Source of the DNA: Mucilaginibacter sabulilitoris
GTDB lineage: Bacteria; Bacteroidota; Bacteroidia; Sphingobacteriales; Sphingobacteriaceae
NCBI RefSeq assembly: GCF_034262375.1
Contig: NZ_CP139558.1
Span: 4,774,001 to 4,838,000, forward strand
Length of the DNA: 64,000 nt
Direction: 5' to 3'
Part shown: positions 25,295-34,104 of the stretch, in pieces
Layout: every line of letters starts with the position of its first letter
Position numbering within the stretch: position 1 is the stretch's first letter
Position numbers and translations under genes: made by a program
Notes under the pieces: generated by a model
Seen by the model: only the letters and a program-made list of their open reading frames with translations
What the model was told of the DNA's origin: nothing
Database searches by the model: none

Positions 25295-27670
25295 TTAAAA
25301 TTTCACGTTGTAAGTTACGCTCGGAACAATACCAAAAATGGATACTCTTCTTGTCTCGCTTGTTCCCGTATCTTCATTCTGCCTGAAAGCGTACGATGCC
25401 GCGTTATTCCTGTTATAAAGATTGTAGATGCCGAAATTCCATTCACCCTGCCATCCTTTTTTCTTGTCGGGTTTGGGCGTATAAGTTGCAGATACATCTA
25501 AACGGTGGTAAGCAGCTAAGGAATTCCCATTTCTTTCGCCGTAACTCGCGACATTGACGCCCTGGTATAGGTATTTTCCATCAGGGAATGTTGCTGCTTT
25601 GCCGCTCTGGAAAGTTAAAATAGCCCCAAATGACCATTTCGGACTTACAGCATAATCGCCCGTAACAGATAAATTATGCATTTTGTCATAATTTGCCCGG
25701 TACCATTGTCCGTTGTTTATACCCGGTTCATCTGCATTTCTGCCTGGTGTCCTTTGTTGTGCTTTAGAAAGCGTGTAGGAAACCCAGCCCGTCAGCTTTC
25801 CTGTATTTTTTTTCAACATCATTTCCAGACCATACGCTCTCCCTTCTCCGTTTAAAAGCACGCTTTCTACAGCATCGATCCCTAACAGATCTGCGCCGTC
25901 AATATAATCTGCCTTGTTTTTTACCTTTTTATAGAAGGTTTCCGTTTCCAAAGAATATTTACCCTCTTTAAAATTGTGGAAGTACCCCAGTGCTACCTGA
26001 TCTAAAATTTCCGGTTTAAGGTATTGGTCAGAAGGGGCCCATATATCAAGCGGGCTTGCAGAAGCCGTATTGGAAATCAGATGAACATACTGGCTCATTC
26101 TATTATAACTAGCTTTGATGGACTGATCATTGTTTAGCGAATAAGCTATGGCAACTCTTGGTTCCAAGTTGTCAAAACTGGCTATCTTTTTATTTTTCGC
26201 ATAGTTTATTGTTCCTGTGGGGGTAGCCTCTTCGTAAACATGAAGCTCCTTATTGTAATTAACCGGTTGATTATTAGCATAGGTGTACACTTCCTGCGCG
26301 CCTAATCTTTGAAAATTACTGTAGCGAAGTCCGTAATTCAGTGATAATTTGTCAGAAAGGTTTTGTTCAGCGCTGATATAGGCCGCATTTTCAAAAGCAT
26401 ATTTTTTGGCCAACTGGTCCGGATTTACACTTGAAATCGTCCCGAACGGCCTGATCGTTCCCGGATTAAAATTGTAGTAAATTGAATTTATACCATAATT
26501 TAAAGTCAGGTTATTTGAAACATAATGTTTAAAATCATATTTAAAATTGTAATTTTTAACCTCTGCTTTCCAGTCAAGACCAGCGGATTTTACTTTGATC
26601 TGGTAGTCATAATCACTATAAATGGCAGATACATTAGAGAAGATCTTGTCTGAGAATATATGGTTCCACCTGAGGTTAAAAAGTTTGTTACCGTAGGTGT
26701 TTACAAAACTGTTATTAAAATTTAGGTAGTCGTTTCCAAAGTATCCTGATACAAAAACATTGTTTTTATCATTGAATTTGTAATTGAACTTGGTGTTCAG
26801 ATCGTAAAAATAGGCTGAATTGGGTTCATTCGCCATTTTCAGAAAAAGATGTGCATAAGAACCTCTACCCGCAACCACGAAAGAACTTTTATCTTTAACG
26901 ATGGGACCTTCAACAAGCAACCGGCTTGAAACTAATCCGATACCCGCGTTTACATGATACTCCTTGTTGTTTCCTTCTTTTTGATAAATATCCAGTACTG
27001 ATGATATACGTCCTCCGAAATTAGCGGGAATTCCTCCTTTGTAAAGTTTCAGGTCTTTGATCACATCAGCGTTAAAGACAGAAAAGAATCCGAATAGATG
27101 CGAGGTATTATATACAACGGCTTCATCAAGCAGTACCAGGTTACCATCCACAGAGCCTCCTCTTACGTTAAATCCCGACGCGCCTTCCTGGGCATTAGTA
27201 ACCCCGGGAAGCTGTAAAATTGATTTTAGAACATCTACCTCACCCAAAACAGCGGGCATCTTTTTGATCGTGGCGATAGACAGTTTATTGGTACTCATTT
27301 CAGGTTTTCGGATATTGTCTTTTGTTGTATTGCTTTTTATGACAACTTCACCCAATGTTTTACTATTTTCTGTCATTCCAAAATTCCTTTTAGTGTTTCC
27401 GGTCAGCGTAATCGTTTCTTCTACATTGTCAAAACCCACGTGGCTAATGATAATGGTGTAAGTCCCTTTTGGCATTGTCGCTGTATAAAATCCGTAGGAA
27501 TTGGTAGTAATACCCACTTTCGCTTCCGGAATGTAGATAGTTGCGCCAATGAGTGTTTCGGTATTGGAGTTATTAGATATCGTGCCGCTAAGGGTAACTT
27601 TTTCCTGCGAATATGCATGGCCTGCAAAGGCAAAAAAGAGTACTAGCAAGGATAGGGCTCTGCTTTTCAT
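25295..27670 (-). CDS. TonB-dependent receptor paired with DUF4249 lipoprotein
   Basis: 791 residues. Signal peptide (1-21, ends AYSQ), carboxypeptidase-regulatory-like domain (VTLSGTISNNSNTETLIGATIYIPEAKVG, to about 105), TonB plug (MPAVLGEVDVLKSILQLPGVTNAQEGASGFNVRGGSVDGNLVLLDEAVVY; FFSVFNADVIKDLKLYKGGIPANFGGRISSVLDI) and a barrel ending VSIFGIVPSVTYNVKF with terminal Phe. The ligand is unknown. Upstream, divergently, lie a LytS-type kinase and a LytTR regulator, which may control this pair in response to an external signal; that link is inferred from position only. Confidence 0.92.
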   Translation of the reverse strand: MKSRALSLLVLFFAFAGHAYSQEKVTLSGTISNNSNTETLIGATIYIPEAKVGITTNSYGFYTATMPKGTYTIIISHVGFDNVEETITLTGNTKRNFGMTENSKTLGEVVIKSNTTKDNIRKPEMSTNKLSIATIKKMPAVLGEVDVLKSILQLPGVTNAQEGASGFNVRGGSVDGNLVLLDEAVVYNTSHLFGFFSVFNADVIKDLKLYKGGIPANFGGRISSVLDIYQKEGNNKEYHVNAGIGLVSSRLLVEGPIVKDKSSFVVAGRGSYAHLFLKMANEPNSAYFYDLNTKFNYKFNDKNNVFVSGYFGNDYLNFNNSFVNTYGNKLFNLRWNHIFSDKIFSNVSAIYSDYDYQIKVKSAGLDWKAEVKNYNFKYDFKHYVSNNLTLNYGINSIYYNFNPGTIRPFGTISSVNPDQLAKKYAFENAAYISAEQNLSDKLSLNYGLRYSNFQRLGAQEVYTYANNQPVNYNKELHVYEEATPTGTINYAKNKKIASFDNLEPRVAIAYSLNNDQSIKASYNRMSQYVHLISNTASASPLDIWAPSDQYLKPEILDQVALGYFHNFKEGKYSLETETFYKKVKNKADYIDGADLLGIDAVESVLLNGEGRAYGLEMMLKKNTGKLTGWVSYTLSKAQQRTPGRNADEPGINNGQWYRANYDKMHNLSVTGDYAVSPKWSFGAILTFQSGKAATFPDGKYLYQGVNVASYGERNGNSLAAYHRLDVSATYTPKPDKKKGWQGEWNFGIYNLYNRNNAASYAFRQNEDTGTSETRRVSIFGIVPSVTYNVKF

Positions 27671-28364
27671 TTATTAATGTTTAGAGTTAAATGTTATGAT
27701 TTGCAGCTAAAGTATCCTATTGTTGACCCCGCATATTTTAGTATATACAAAATGCCTTACTTTATATATTAAAGCAGTTTATACATATAGAAAAATAAAT
27801 TGCACACTAAGATTTCAGCTAAAGAAGATGGATTTCTAAAAAAAATTCTAATTGAAATCACAGATGGCCAAACCTTTTTTCCGGATTAATAGAGAATACT
27901 TTTCCAAGATTTAGACATAATTTTGATTACTCAATGAAAAACAAGCCTACCCTTACTCATCAAATATGTTAAGCGGCATATGTTCATCCTGTTTATTTTT
28001 GGCGTTAAAAGGGTTGCCCAGCCAAGCTACAGGATAAATTAAGAAGCCAGCGGCATTCTCATTCAGAAAACAACGCTATTAAGTCAGGTAAATACAACTT
28101 GGTATAATTCTTTCAAAAGCGGAAGTCCCAAATGAAAATTTGCTATAGCTACTTTTATAACCACAATTTTTAAAAGACTTGTGTTTTTGTTTTATGTATT
28201 GCCTCCTCCGTTCTTGGGTTTTCGGCTTGTAGGTCATATTTAAGGCTTAGAAAAGGTTTGCCATCTTTAAATTTTATTTTGGTATATTATTAATGAGCTT
28301 TTGTATAGTAAAAATTTGTATTGTTTGCGGGTTGCTAAATTTGCTTGAAATCTAAAATAGGCTT
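27671..28364. promoter_or_regulatory. Divergent intergenic region, 694 bp
   Basis: Separates the TonB receptor (left) from the LytS/LytTR operon (right). Near the right end, TAAATTTG at 28336-28343 fits the Bacteroidota -7 element (TAnnTTTG), with a TTTG at 28315-28318 as a candidate -33 element at slightly short spacing, about 20 bp upstream of the kinase ATG. No coding sequence is convincing in the remainder. Confidence 0.4.
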
Positions 28365-29411
28365 ATGAATAAAACTTTACACAGAAATATCATGGATACG
28401 AATTGGATGCTTCAGTTGATTGTTTCAAAAAAATACAGATTGCAACGTCATTTGTCAATAATCGCATTTTGTATTGTTGTTTTGTATTATAGTCCGCCAG
28501 ACTATGTGGAACCTTTCGAAACCTATAACCGCCTGGTTATTTTCGTTCAGATAATATTATTGGCCTACAGCAATATGTATTTTTTTGTACCTAAATTTTT
28601 ATTCAACAAAAAATACCTGGGTTATGGTCTTTTTGTGCTTTCAATCATAATCCTTACGTTCTACATTCATGAATTTTTCGCCTGTTATTTTAAGCCTGAT
28701 TCACTGCCTTACCAGAATGACAGTATTAACTTTTTCACGTTTTCCTTTATGGTCCTGGTGCTTATTGTTGCATCGGCAGCGGTTAAATTATTCCAGCAGT
28801 GGATATCTGATGCTCAGCTGATCTTTGATCTGAAACTGGCAAAAACTAATGCTGAACTGGAACAACTGAAGAATCAGATCAATCCGCATTTCCTTTTTAA
28901 TATGCTCAACAATGCTAATGTTTTAATTGAAGATGATCCTAAAAAAGCTTCGCAGGTGTTGATGAAACTCAGTGACCTGCTTCGTTACCAGCTTTATGAC
29001 AGCTCGAGAGATAAAGTTTTATTAACTTCAGAGATACATTTTTTAGAAGATTTTTTAAACCTCGAAAAAGTCAGAAGAGACAATTTCAATTTTCTAATAT
29101 CCAAAGAAGGTGAATTAAGCGGTGTTCAGGTTCCTCCCTTATTATTTATTTCATTTGTCGAAAATGCTGTAAAACACAATAATGACTCGACGAATTTATC
29201 CTATGTAAATTTGTTTTTCGATGTTCGCCATTCGGAGCTTTTTTTCAAATGCATAAACTCAAAACCCGCCGTAAAAGCAGTTAATAAACCCGGAGGATTA
29301 GGTCTGGACAATATTAAAAGGAGATTGGAACTCTTGTTCCCTTCTTCACATGATTTGAAAATAGAAGAAAATACGGAAACGTACTGTGCTACATTAATTT
29401 TAAAATTATAA
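28365..29411 (+). CDS. LytS/YehU-type sensor histidine kinase
   Basis: 348 residues. Four hydrophobic segments in the first 145 residues (for example LSIIAFCIVVLYYSP, FVQIILLAYSNMYFFV, YGLFVLSIIILTFYI) are followed by a helix (LKLAKTNAELEQLKNQ) and the His-kinase box QINPHFLFNMLNNANVLIEDD with the phospho-accepting His. LLFISFVENAVKHN and GGLGLDNIKRRL form the ATP-binding N and G boxes. The response regulator gene begins 1 bp after its stop. An alternative start is the ATG at 28392. Confidence 0.92.
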   Translation: MNKTLHRNIMDTNWMLQLIVSKKYRLQRHLSIIAFCIVVLYYSPPDYVEPFETYNRLVIFVQIILLAYSNMYFFVPKFLFNKKYLGYGLFVLSIIILTFYIHEFFACYFKPDSLPYQNDSINFFTFSFMVLVLIVASAAVKLFQQWISDAQLIFDLKLAKTNAELEQLKNQINPHFLFNMLNNANVLIEDDPKKASQVLMKLSDLLRYQLYDSSRDKVLLTSEIHFLEDFLNLEKVRRDNFNFLISKEGELSGVQVPPLLFISFVENAVKHNNDSTNLSYVNLFFDVRHSELFFKCINSKPAVKAVNKPGGLGLDNIKRRLELLFPSSHDLKIEENTETYCATLILKL

Positions 29412-29412
29412 G

Positions 29413-30135
29413 ATGAACTGCATTATAGTAGATGATGAGCCATTAGCAAGAAAAGCAATCGAAAAACTGGTTTGTCAGACAGAAAATCTGGAAACTATAG
29501 CTTCATTTAACGGAGCGGATGTTACAAGAGAATTTCTGGCAAAAAATACTGTTGATTTAGTATTTCTTGATATTCAAATGCCAGGAGTGAATGGGATAGA
29601 ATTTGCCAGAACTATTCCTAAAAAAACTTTAGTGGTGTTTACTACCGCTTTTCATGAATTTGCTTCTGAAAGTTATGAAGTCGACGCTATTGATTATTTG
29701 ATCAAACCTGTGAAATTAGAACGCTTTCAAAAAGCAGTTGAAAAAGCACAGACGTATTGCAAATTGTTTCATACTGATGGTATAAACAGTAATATAGAAA
29801 ACATAACCGATGACTATATTTTCGTAAGAGCAGAACGCAGAATTTTTAAAGTACATTTTAGCGACATTCTTTATATCGAAGGTTTAAAGGATTACGTGGT
29901 TATTTATTTAGAAAATCAAAAAGTAATTACGCTGATGAATATTAAAACTATTCATGATTTGCTTCCAAAAAGTATTTTTGTCAGGGTCAGCAAATCTTAC
30001 ATCATCAACGTAAACAACATAAATTCTGTAGATAACAATACTGTTTACATAGGGGAAAACGAAATACCCATCGGCAATATTTACAGGGATTACTTCTTTA
30101 ATGAATTTGTAATTAGAAAAATTTTAAGTAAGTGA
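29413..30135 (+). CDS. LytTR-type response regulator
   Basis: 240 residues. The receiver domain has the acidic pair DDEPLARKAIEK at 7-8, the phosphorylated Asp in LVFLDIQMPGVNGIEFA, and the Lys in DYLIKPVKLERF. The LytTR DNA-binding domain follows from about 135 (DYIFVRAERRIFKVHFSDILYIEGLKDYVVIYLEN...FVRVSKSYIINVNNINSVDNNTVYIGENEIPIG). It forms a two-component system with the LytS-type kinase just upstream and may act on the receptor/DUF4249 genes across the divergent promoter. Confidence 0.93.
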   Translation: MNCIIVDDEPLARKAIEKLVCQTENLETIASFNGADVTREFLAKNTVDLVFLDIQMPGVNGIEFARTIPKKTLVVFTTAFHEFASESYEVDAIDYLIKPVKLERFQKAVEKAQTYCKLFHTDGINSNIENITDDYIFVRAERRIFKVHFSDILYIEGLKDYVVIYLENQKVITLMNIKTIHDLLPKSIFVRVSKSYIINVNNINSVDNNTVYIGENEIPIGNIYRDYFFNEFVIRKILSK

Positions 30136-30323
30136 TATATCACCGGGACATCTTTTAAATTGTTTTCGACCTTTGATAGATATACTTCGGAAGTTCGGCA
30201 TTTTACCGCAAGTTTGTTCTGGGTTATACCCTTTGACAAGGACTGAAAAGGATTGGAATAAAGCAAAAAACCCTCTAAATCAGCAATTTATAGGGTTTGT
30301 AATTCTTAAAAAATCACATTCTG

Positions 30324-30395
30324 TGCGCCCACCTGGGCTCGAACCAGGGACCAAAAGATTATGAGTCTTTTGGGTACCAATTTTATATTGGGCGA
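30324..30395 (-). tRNA. tRNA-Met(CAT)-like sequence with degenerate 5' half (probable att site remnant)
   Basis: Read on the minus strand, the 3' half is excellent: anticodon arm AAAGA-CTCATAA-TCTTT with anticodon CAT, T arm CCTGG-TTCGAGC-CCAGG, acceptor strand TGGGCGC and discriminator A at 30324. The 5' half is poor. TCGCCCA can pair with six of seven acceptor bases and ATTGGTA resembles a D loop, but no D stem forms. I read it as a damaged tRNA or a 3' fragment carried by an integrative element, not a confidently functional tRNA. Confidence 0.45.
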
Positions 30396-30459
30396 AAATC
30401 TGCGTTTCTGATTTACAGAGGCCAATTTAAGGCTAAATTTTTGAAAATTCAAAATTGGC

Positions 30460-30481
30460 TGTAACACATTTGTAACACATT
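30460..30481. repeat. Tandem 11-bp direct repeat, probable integrase arm sites
   Basis: TGTAACACATT occurs twice in immediate succession (30460-30470, 30471-30481), 65 bp beyond the tRNA-like sequence. The arrangement mirrors the 11-bp-spaced repeats at 17585-17605. No integrase gene remains here. Confidence 0.5.
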
Positions 30482-30670
30482 TTGGATTCGTGTAGTCCTT
30501 TGGTCTATCCTAAATATTTAGAAATGCAATATTTAGATTTAAAAATTTGCCGACTAATTTTATTAAATATAGTTAAGCTCACTTTTATATTCCATTATAG
30601 TTAGGCTCAAATTTTTGTCTAAAAATATATCTCCCTGTATTAATAGCAATAATATTAAGTTTCAGATTCT

Positions 30671-30707
30671 TATATGAGCTGTCAAGTTTTCCTTGACAGC
30701 TCATATA
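30671..30707. promoter_or_regulatory. 16-bp perfect inverted repeat upstream of abiE-like genes
   Basis: TATATGAGCTGTCAAG at 30671-30686 and CTTGACAGCTCATATA at 30692-30707 are perfectly complementary with a five-base spacer. AbiEi antitoxins are known to repress their own promoters through inverted repeats, and this one lies about 95 bp upstream of the AbiEi start. A terminator-like RNA hairpin is an alternative, but there is no gene ending nearby. Confidence 0.5.
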
Positions 30708-30802
30708 ACTTTAGATAACTCTTAAGAATATGCTTGCATGAATTTTTAATAACATTTCTTGCATAAAAGCTGATTTATGTTGACCTTTGAAAAAATGTAA
30801 TA

Positions 30803-31375
30803 ATGTCGGCGCTGGAACAACTTAAAATGCATTTGCAGAAAGGACAGGTTTATCGAAGGGATGATCTTGTCAAATGGTCGCGTTCGGTAGACAGGCACTT
30901 GCATGCATTATTGAAAGAAGGTGTATTGCAAAAGCTATCTCAGGGCGTTTACTATTATCCCAAAAACTCAGTATTTGGTCAAACACCGCCGGAAGAAGAA
31001 ACCTTGGTTCGTTCCTTTCTGAAAGATGATCGTTTTTTACTGACTTCACCAAATCTATATAATGCGTTAGGTGTGGGCACTACACAACTCTATAATCAGC
31101 GCACTGTTTATAATCATAAGCGGCATGGGAAATTCAAATTGGGTAATCGTGTGTTTGATTTCCAGATGAAACATCATTTTCCTGAAAAGTTAACCCCTGA
31201 ATTTTTACTTGTCGACCTGGCTGGCAATTTAGACAGATTAGCAGAAGATCAGCAACAGGTAAAAAATAATGTTCTATCCAAAGCTGGTAATATGAACAAG
31301 ACTGAGTTACGACAAACACTCAATCAATACGGCAACGGCAAAGCTAAACGTTTACTGGCACCTGTTTTAACATAA
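30803..31375 (+). CDS. AbiEi-type antitoxin (winged-helix regulator, DUF6088-like)
   Basis: 190 residues. The N-terminal 50 residues form a winged helix (LEQLKMHLQKGQVYRRDDLVKWSRSVDRHLHALLKEGVLQKLSQGVYYYPK), and the C-terminal part (TLVRSFLKDDRFLLTSPNLYNALGVGTTQLYNQRTVYNHKRHGKFKLGNRVFDFQMK) matches the AbiEi antitoxin body. It neutralises and probably regulates expression of the nucleotidyltransferase encoded 4 bp downstream. Type IV toxin-antitoxin/abortive infection system AbiE. Confidence 0.85.
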   Translation: MSALEQLKMHLQKGQVYRRDDLVKWSRSVDRHLHALLKEGVLQKLSQGVYYYPKNSVFGQTPPEEETLVRSFLKDDRFLLTSPNLYNALGVGTTQLYNQRTVYNHKRHGKFKLGNRVFDFQMKHHFPEKLTPEFLLVDLAGNLDRLAEDQQQVKNNVLSKAGNMNKTELRQTLNQYGNGKAKRLLAPVLT

Positions 31376-31379
31376 GACC

Positions 31380-32330
31380 ATGGCTGGATATCTTCACCAA
31401 CATCCTGAATTTCGCGAATTACTCCGTATACTGGAAAGTGAAACCGATATACAGGCGGCTTTGATCGAAAAAGATTATTGGATTATGCATGTATTATATG
31501 GCCTCAAATCACAAGGATATGATTTTGAATTAAAGGGTGGTACTTCACTGTCAAAGGGCTACAAAATTATTGAACGATTCTCAGAAGATATCGATATTCA
31601 CATCAAGCCGCCGGAAGATCAAAAAGTGAATGAGAACCCTAAAAATGAAAAGCCAGCCAATGTTGCTGCCCGCAAGCATTTTTATGACTGGCTGGCAGCG
31701 GAAATTAACATCGATGGTATAGTGCTCGTGGAACGTGATACCGATTTCGATAATACCAAGTCATATTCCAGCGGTGGGATACGCTTATATTACGACAATC
31801 TTATTGACCAGGTGGAAGGAATAAAGGCAGGAATACTTTTGGAAGCAGGTTTTGACCAGGTTACTCCGAATGAGGAATTAACGATCAGTTCCTGGGCTTA
31901 TGACCGGGCAATCGCTCTAGGTGTTGAGATTATCGATAACCGAGCTAAGGATATTGCCTGTTATAATCCCGGCTATACATTCGTAGAAAAGTTGCAAACC
32001 ATTGCCACGAAATTCCGCAGGGAAAGAGAAACTGGCAATACAAGTGTAAATTTTATGCGCCAATATTATGATGTTTACAGTTTATTAGGTCGCGAAGACG
32101 TACAAGCATTTCTTGGAACGCCGGAATATTTAGCACATAAGGAGGAACGTTTTCCGAAACCCGACTTAGCTATCCCGGTAAATAAAAATGAGGCCTTTCT
32201 CTTAAATGATGAACCGTTGAGAGCATCCTATAAAAAAAGATACGCGGACACAGCCGCGCTTTATTATGCCGGGCAGCCTGATTTTGATCAGTTGCTTGCA
32301 AGGATTCATCAATATATCGATAAGTTATAG
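31380..32330 (+). CDS. AbiEii-type nucleotidyltransferase toxin
   Basis: 316 residues. The nucleotidyltransferase motif is complete: FELKGGTSLSKGYKIIERFSEDIDIHI with GGTS plus the D-x-D pair, and a downstream acidic position in VEGIKAGILLEAGF. VEKLQTIATKFRRERE and MRQYYDVYSLLGRE are typical AbiEii C-terminal elements. The toxin transfers nucleotides, probably to tRNA in the MenT/AbiEii group, when freed from the antitoxin. It pairs with the upstream AbiEi gene (4-bp gap) and ends 52 bp before an insertion sequence. Confidence 0.9.
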   Translation: MAGYLHQHPEFRELLRILESETDIQAALIEKDYWIMHVLYGLKSQGYDFELKGGTSLSKGYKIIERFSEDIDIHIKPPEDQKVNENPKNEKPANVAARKHFYDWLAAEINIDGIVLVERDTDFDNTKSYSSGGIRLYYDNLIDQVEGIKAGILLEAGFDQVTPNEELTISSWAYDRAIALGVEIIDNRAKDIACYNPGYTFVEKLQTIATKFRRERETGNTSVNFMRQYYDVYSLLGREDVQAFLGTPEYLAHKEERFPKPDLAIPVNKNEAFLLNDEPLRASYKKRYADTAALYYAGQPDFDQLLARIHQYIDKL

Positions 32331-32408
32331 CGATGGCCTAATTGGAGATTCCGCTGAAACTGACCACCTGATTCCGATTTAAAGTGGTTCTTCGTCACAT
32401 TTGGTGAA

Positions 32409-34034
32409 TTATGCTGACTTAGCGAGAACCATTTTTCTCAGCAACTGAAAACCCGCCCTGCCGTACATTTTCCTTTTTATATTTTTGATCCGGTTTACCT
32501 GGCCCTCAACTTGCCCGTTGCTTATAGTTGTAATGACTGCATTATTTACTGCCTCGTAGTCCTTTAGTAGATTTTTGGCAAAGTTCTTCAATCCGCACTC
32601 AGACTTTACTGCCTCTTCAATCCAATTTTTTAGCAGCCCATCTTCCTTGGCAGCGAACAGTTGCTTAAACCCCTTTACCAGTTGCTCCAGTTGTTTTATC
32701 TGTGGTAGCGTTTCGAATAGTAGTTTCAAGAAATCCCTGTCTTCATTACCTTGAAGATCTTCTGATTCCATATAGAGCATTAGCGATAGTCTGGTAGGTG
32801 ACCAGGTTTTTACCACTATTGGAGCTTCGGATTTAGTTCTGATAAAGGGCTGCATGCTATAAACTTCGTTCATCTTGCAGCAAAACTGTGTATACTTCCC
32901 GTTAAAACCCATCTGTACAATTGATTTATGCAGTTCGCGATATGTTTTACCTCTGTTCTCTTCCTGCAGTAGAACGTTAATGAAGGCTTCCAGATTAGTT
33001 GAGCTTCTGGATTGCCTTTTCCCAAGCTGTTCCATTAATACATATTTCCTAACTGTACCACGCGCCAGCTTTGTAATTCTGGCAATTTGCCTTAATGTAA
33101 TTCCAGTGCTGTGCAGCTCTTTAACCTTGTCGAATTTGTGCTGTCTGGCAACACCAATATTTGCGGTTGAAATGTTCGGCTCTGCGGTTTCTAGTCTACT
33201 TGGAGCAGGCTGTTCAATCTCAACACGACTAGATTCCCCCCTTTTTGGATCATTATAAATGGTAAATACTTCCCTCAGTTCTTTTCCCTTTGATTGAAAG
33301 ATCCTTTTGGTTGCTTCTCCAAGGTTCATAAGTAGATGAAAGCGGTCTGCTACCTGGTTAGCATGAGGTGCGCCAGTTTTTACCCCTAAGGCGTATGGCC
33401 CGTACCTATCTCTGGAAACGGTTGTTATTTCCGGATGCTTCCTGAGCCATTCGGCAAGAGTGCCCGACTCGCGGTCAGGCAGCAGGTCTACTACTTCTTT
33501 TCTTTCCAGATCGACAATAACAGTTCCGTATGTCTTCCCTTTTTTGAACGCCCAGTCATCTACACCTATTATACCGGAGGTTAGTGCCTTAGGCTGGATC
33601 TCAATCCCTTTGATAACCCGCAATATAGTGGTTGGGCTGACGGGAACGCCAACATAGCGACTGATTGCAGCACCTGTATTTCCGCCAAGCTCAAGTGCCA
33701 TCCGCATCAGAAGGTCATTTGACCGAACCATTCTTCTGTAGTAAGGCCTGATTTCATAATCGAAGCGTTCAGTAAATACTTTTCTGGGGCATACCGCATT
33801 ATCACAAAAGTATTTCCTTGCTTTGAGCTTAACTTTTGCCATGTGTCCCGAAATCGGCAGGTCTAAAAGGGTTCTGGAATACCTGCTATGGATTCTTTTG
33901 CTTCTTTTGCCACAAATTGGACAAGCTGAATATTTTTGACAAACAGCAGTGTGAATATAGAGTACTCCTGGTTCACAATAGATTGTTTCAGCTTTTAGCT
34001 GTAAATTAGAAGGAAGGATAAATTGTGGTATCAT
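32409..34034 (-). CDS. ISL3-family transposase
   Basis: About 541 residues from the ATG at 34034 (MIPQFILPSN); the frame is open 10 codons further. The N-terminus has the ISL3 zinc finger (CPICGKRSKRIHSRYSRTLLDLPISG, with a second Cys pair in KYFCDNAVCPRKVF). The DDE domain follows: IIGVDDWAFKKGKTYGTVIVDLE, VSRDRYGPYALGV, NQVADRFHLLMNLGEA. The end (VNNAVITTISNGQVEGQVNRIKNIKRKMYGRAGFQLLRKM) carries the final Glu in NGQVEG. All catalytic regions are intact, so the element may still be mobile. Confidence 0.95.
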   Translation of the reverse strand: MIPQFILPSNLQLKAETIYCEPGVLYIHTAVCQKYSACPICGKRSKRIHSRYSRTLLDLPISGHMAKVKLKARKYFCDNAVCPRKVFTERFDYEIRPYYRRMVRSNDLLMRMALELGGNTGAAISRYVGVPVSPTTILRVIKGIEIQPKALTSGIIGVDDWAFKKGKTYGTVIVDLERKEVVDLLPDRESGTLAEWLRKHPEITTVSRDRYGPYALGVKTGAPHANQVADRFHLLMNLGEATKRIFQSKGKELREVFTIYNDPKRGESSRVEIEQPAPSRLETAEPNISTANIGVARQHKFDKVKELHSTGITLRQIARITKLARGTVRKYVLMEQLGKRQSRSSTNLEAFINVLLQEENRGKTYRELHKSIVQMGFNGKYTQFCCKMNEVYSMQPFIRTKSEAPIVVKTWSPTRLSLMLYMESEDLQGNEDRDFLKLLFETLPQIKQLEQLVKGFKQLFAAKEDGLLKNWIEEAVKSECGLKNFAKNLLKDYEAVNNAVITTISNGQVEGQVNRIKNIKRKMYGRAGFQLLRKMVLAKSA

Positions 34035-34104
34035 AATGCAATAGTATATTATAAAATTACACATATATTATTCTTATGTTTGTATTCATTAAAAGAAAAG
34101 TATC

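Larger units (their letters stand above)
30136..30802. other. Intergenic boundary region, 667 bp, rich in repeats
   Basis: No protein gene. It contains, in order, an AAACCCT...AGGGTTT hairpin (about 30267-30298), the tRNA-end core and tRNA-like sequence (30324-30395), two 11-bp repeats (30460-30481), a 14-bp imperfect direct repeat, TATAGTTAAGCTCA at 30568-30581 and TATAGTTAGGCTCA at 30596-30609, and a 16-bp perfect inverted repeat before the AbiE genes. It marks the left edge of the accessory island. Confidence 0.6.

Noticed and set aside
32337..32382. CTGAAACTGACCACCTGATTCC-like sequence left of the ISL3 element, resembling an IS21-type terminal repeat
   Set aside because: Only one partial copy is seen and no istA/istB gene or matching end exists in the window, so a second insertion sequence cannot be supported.
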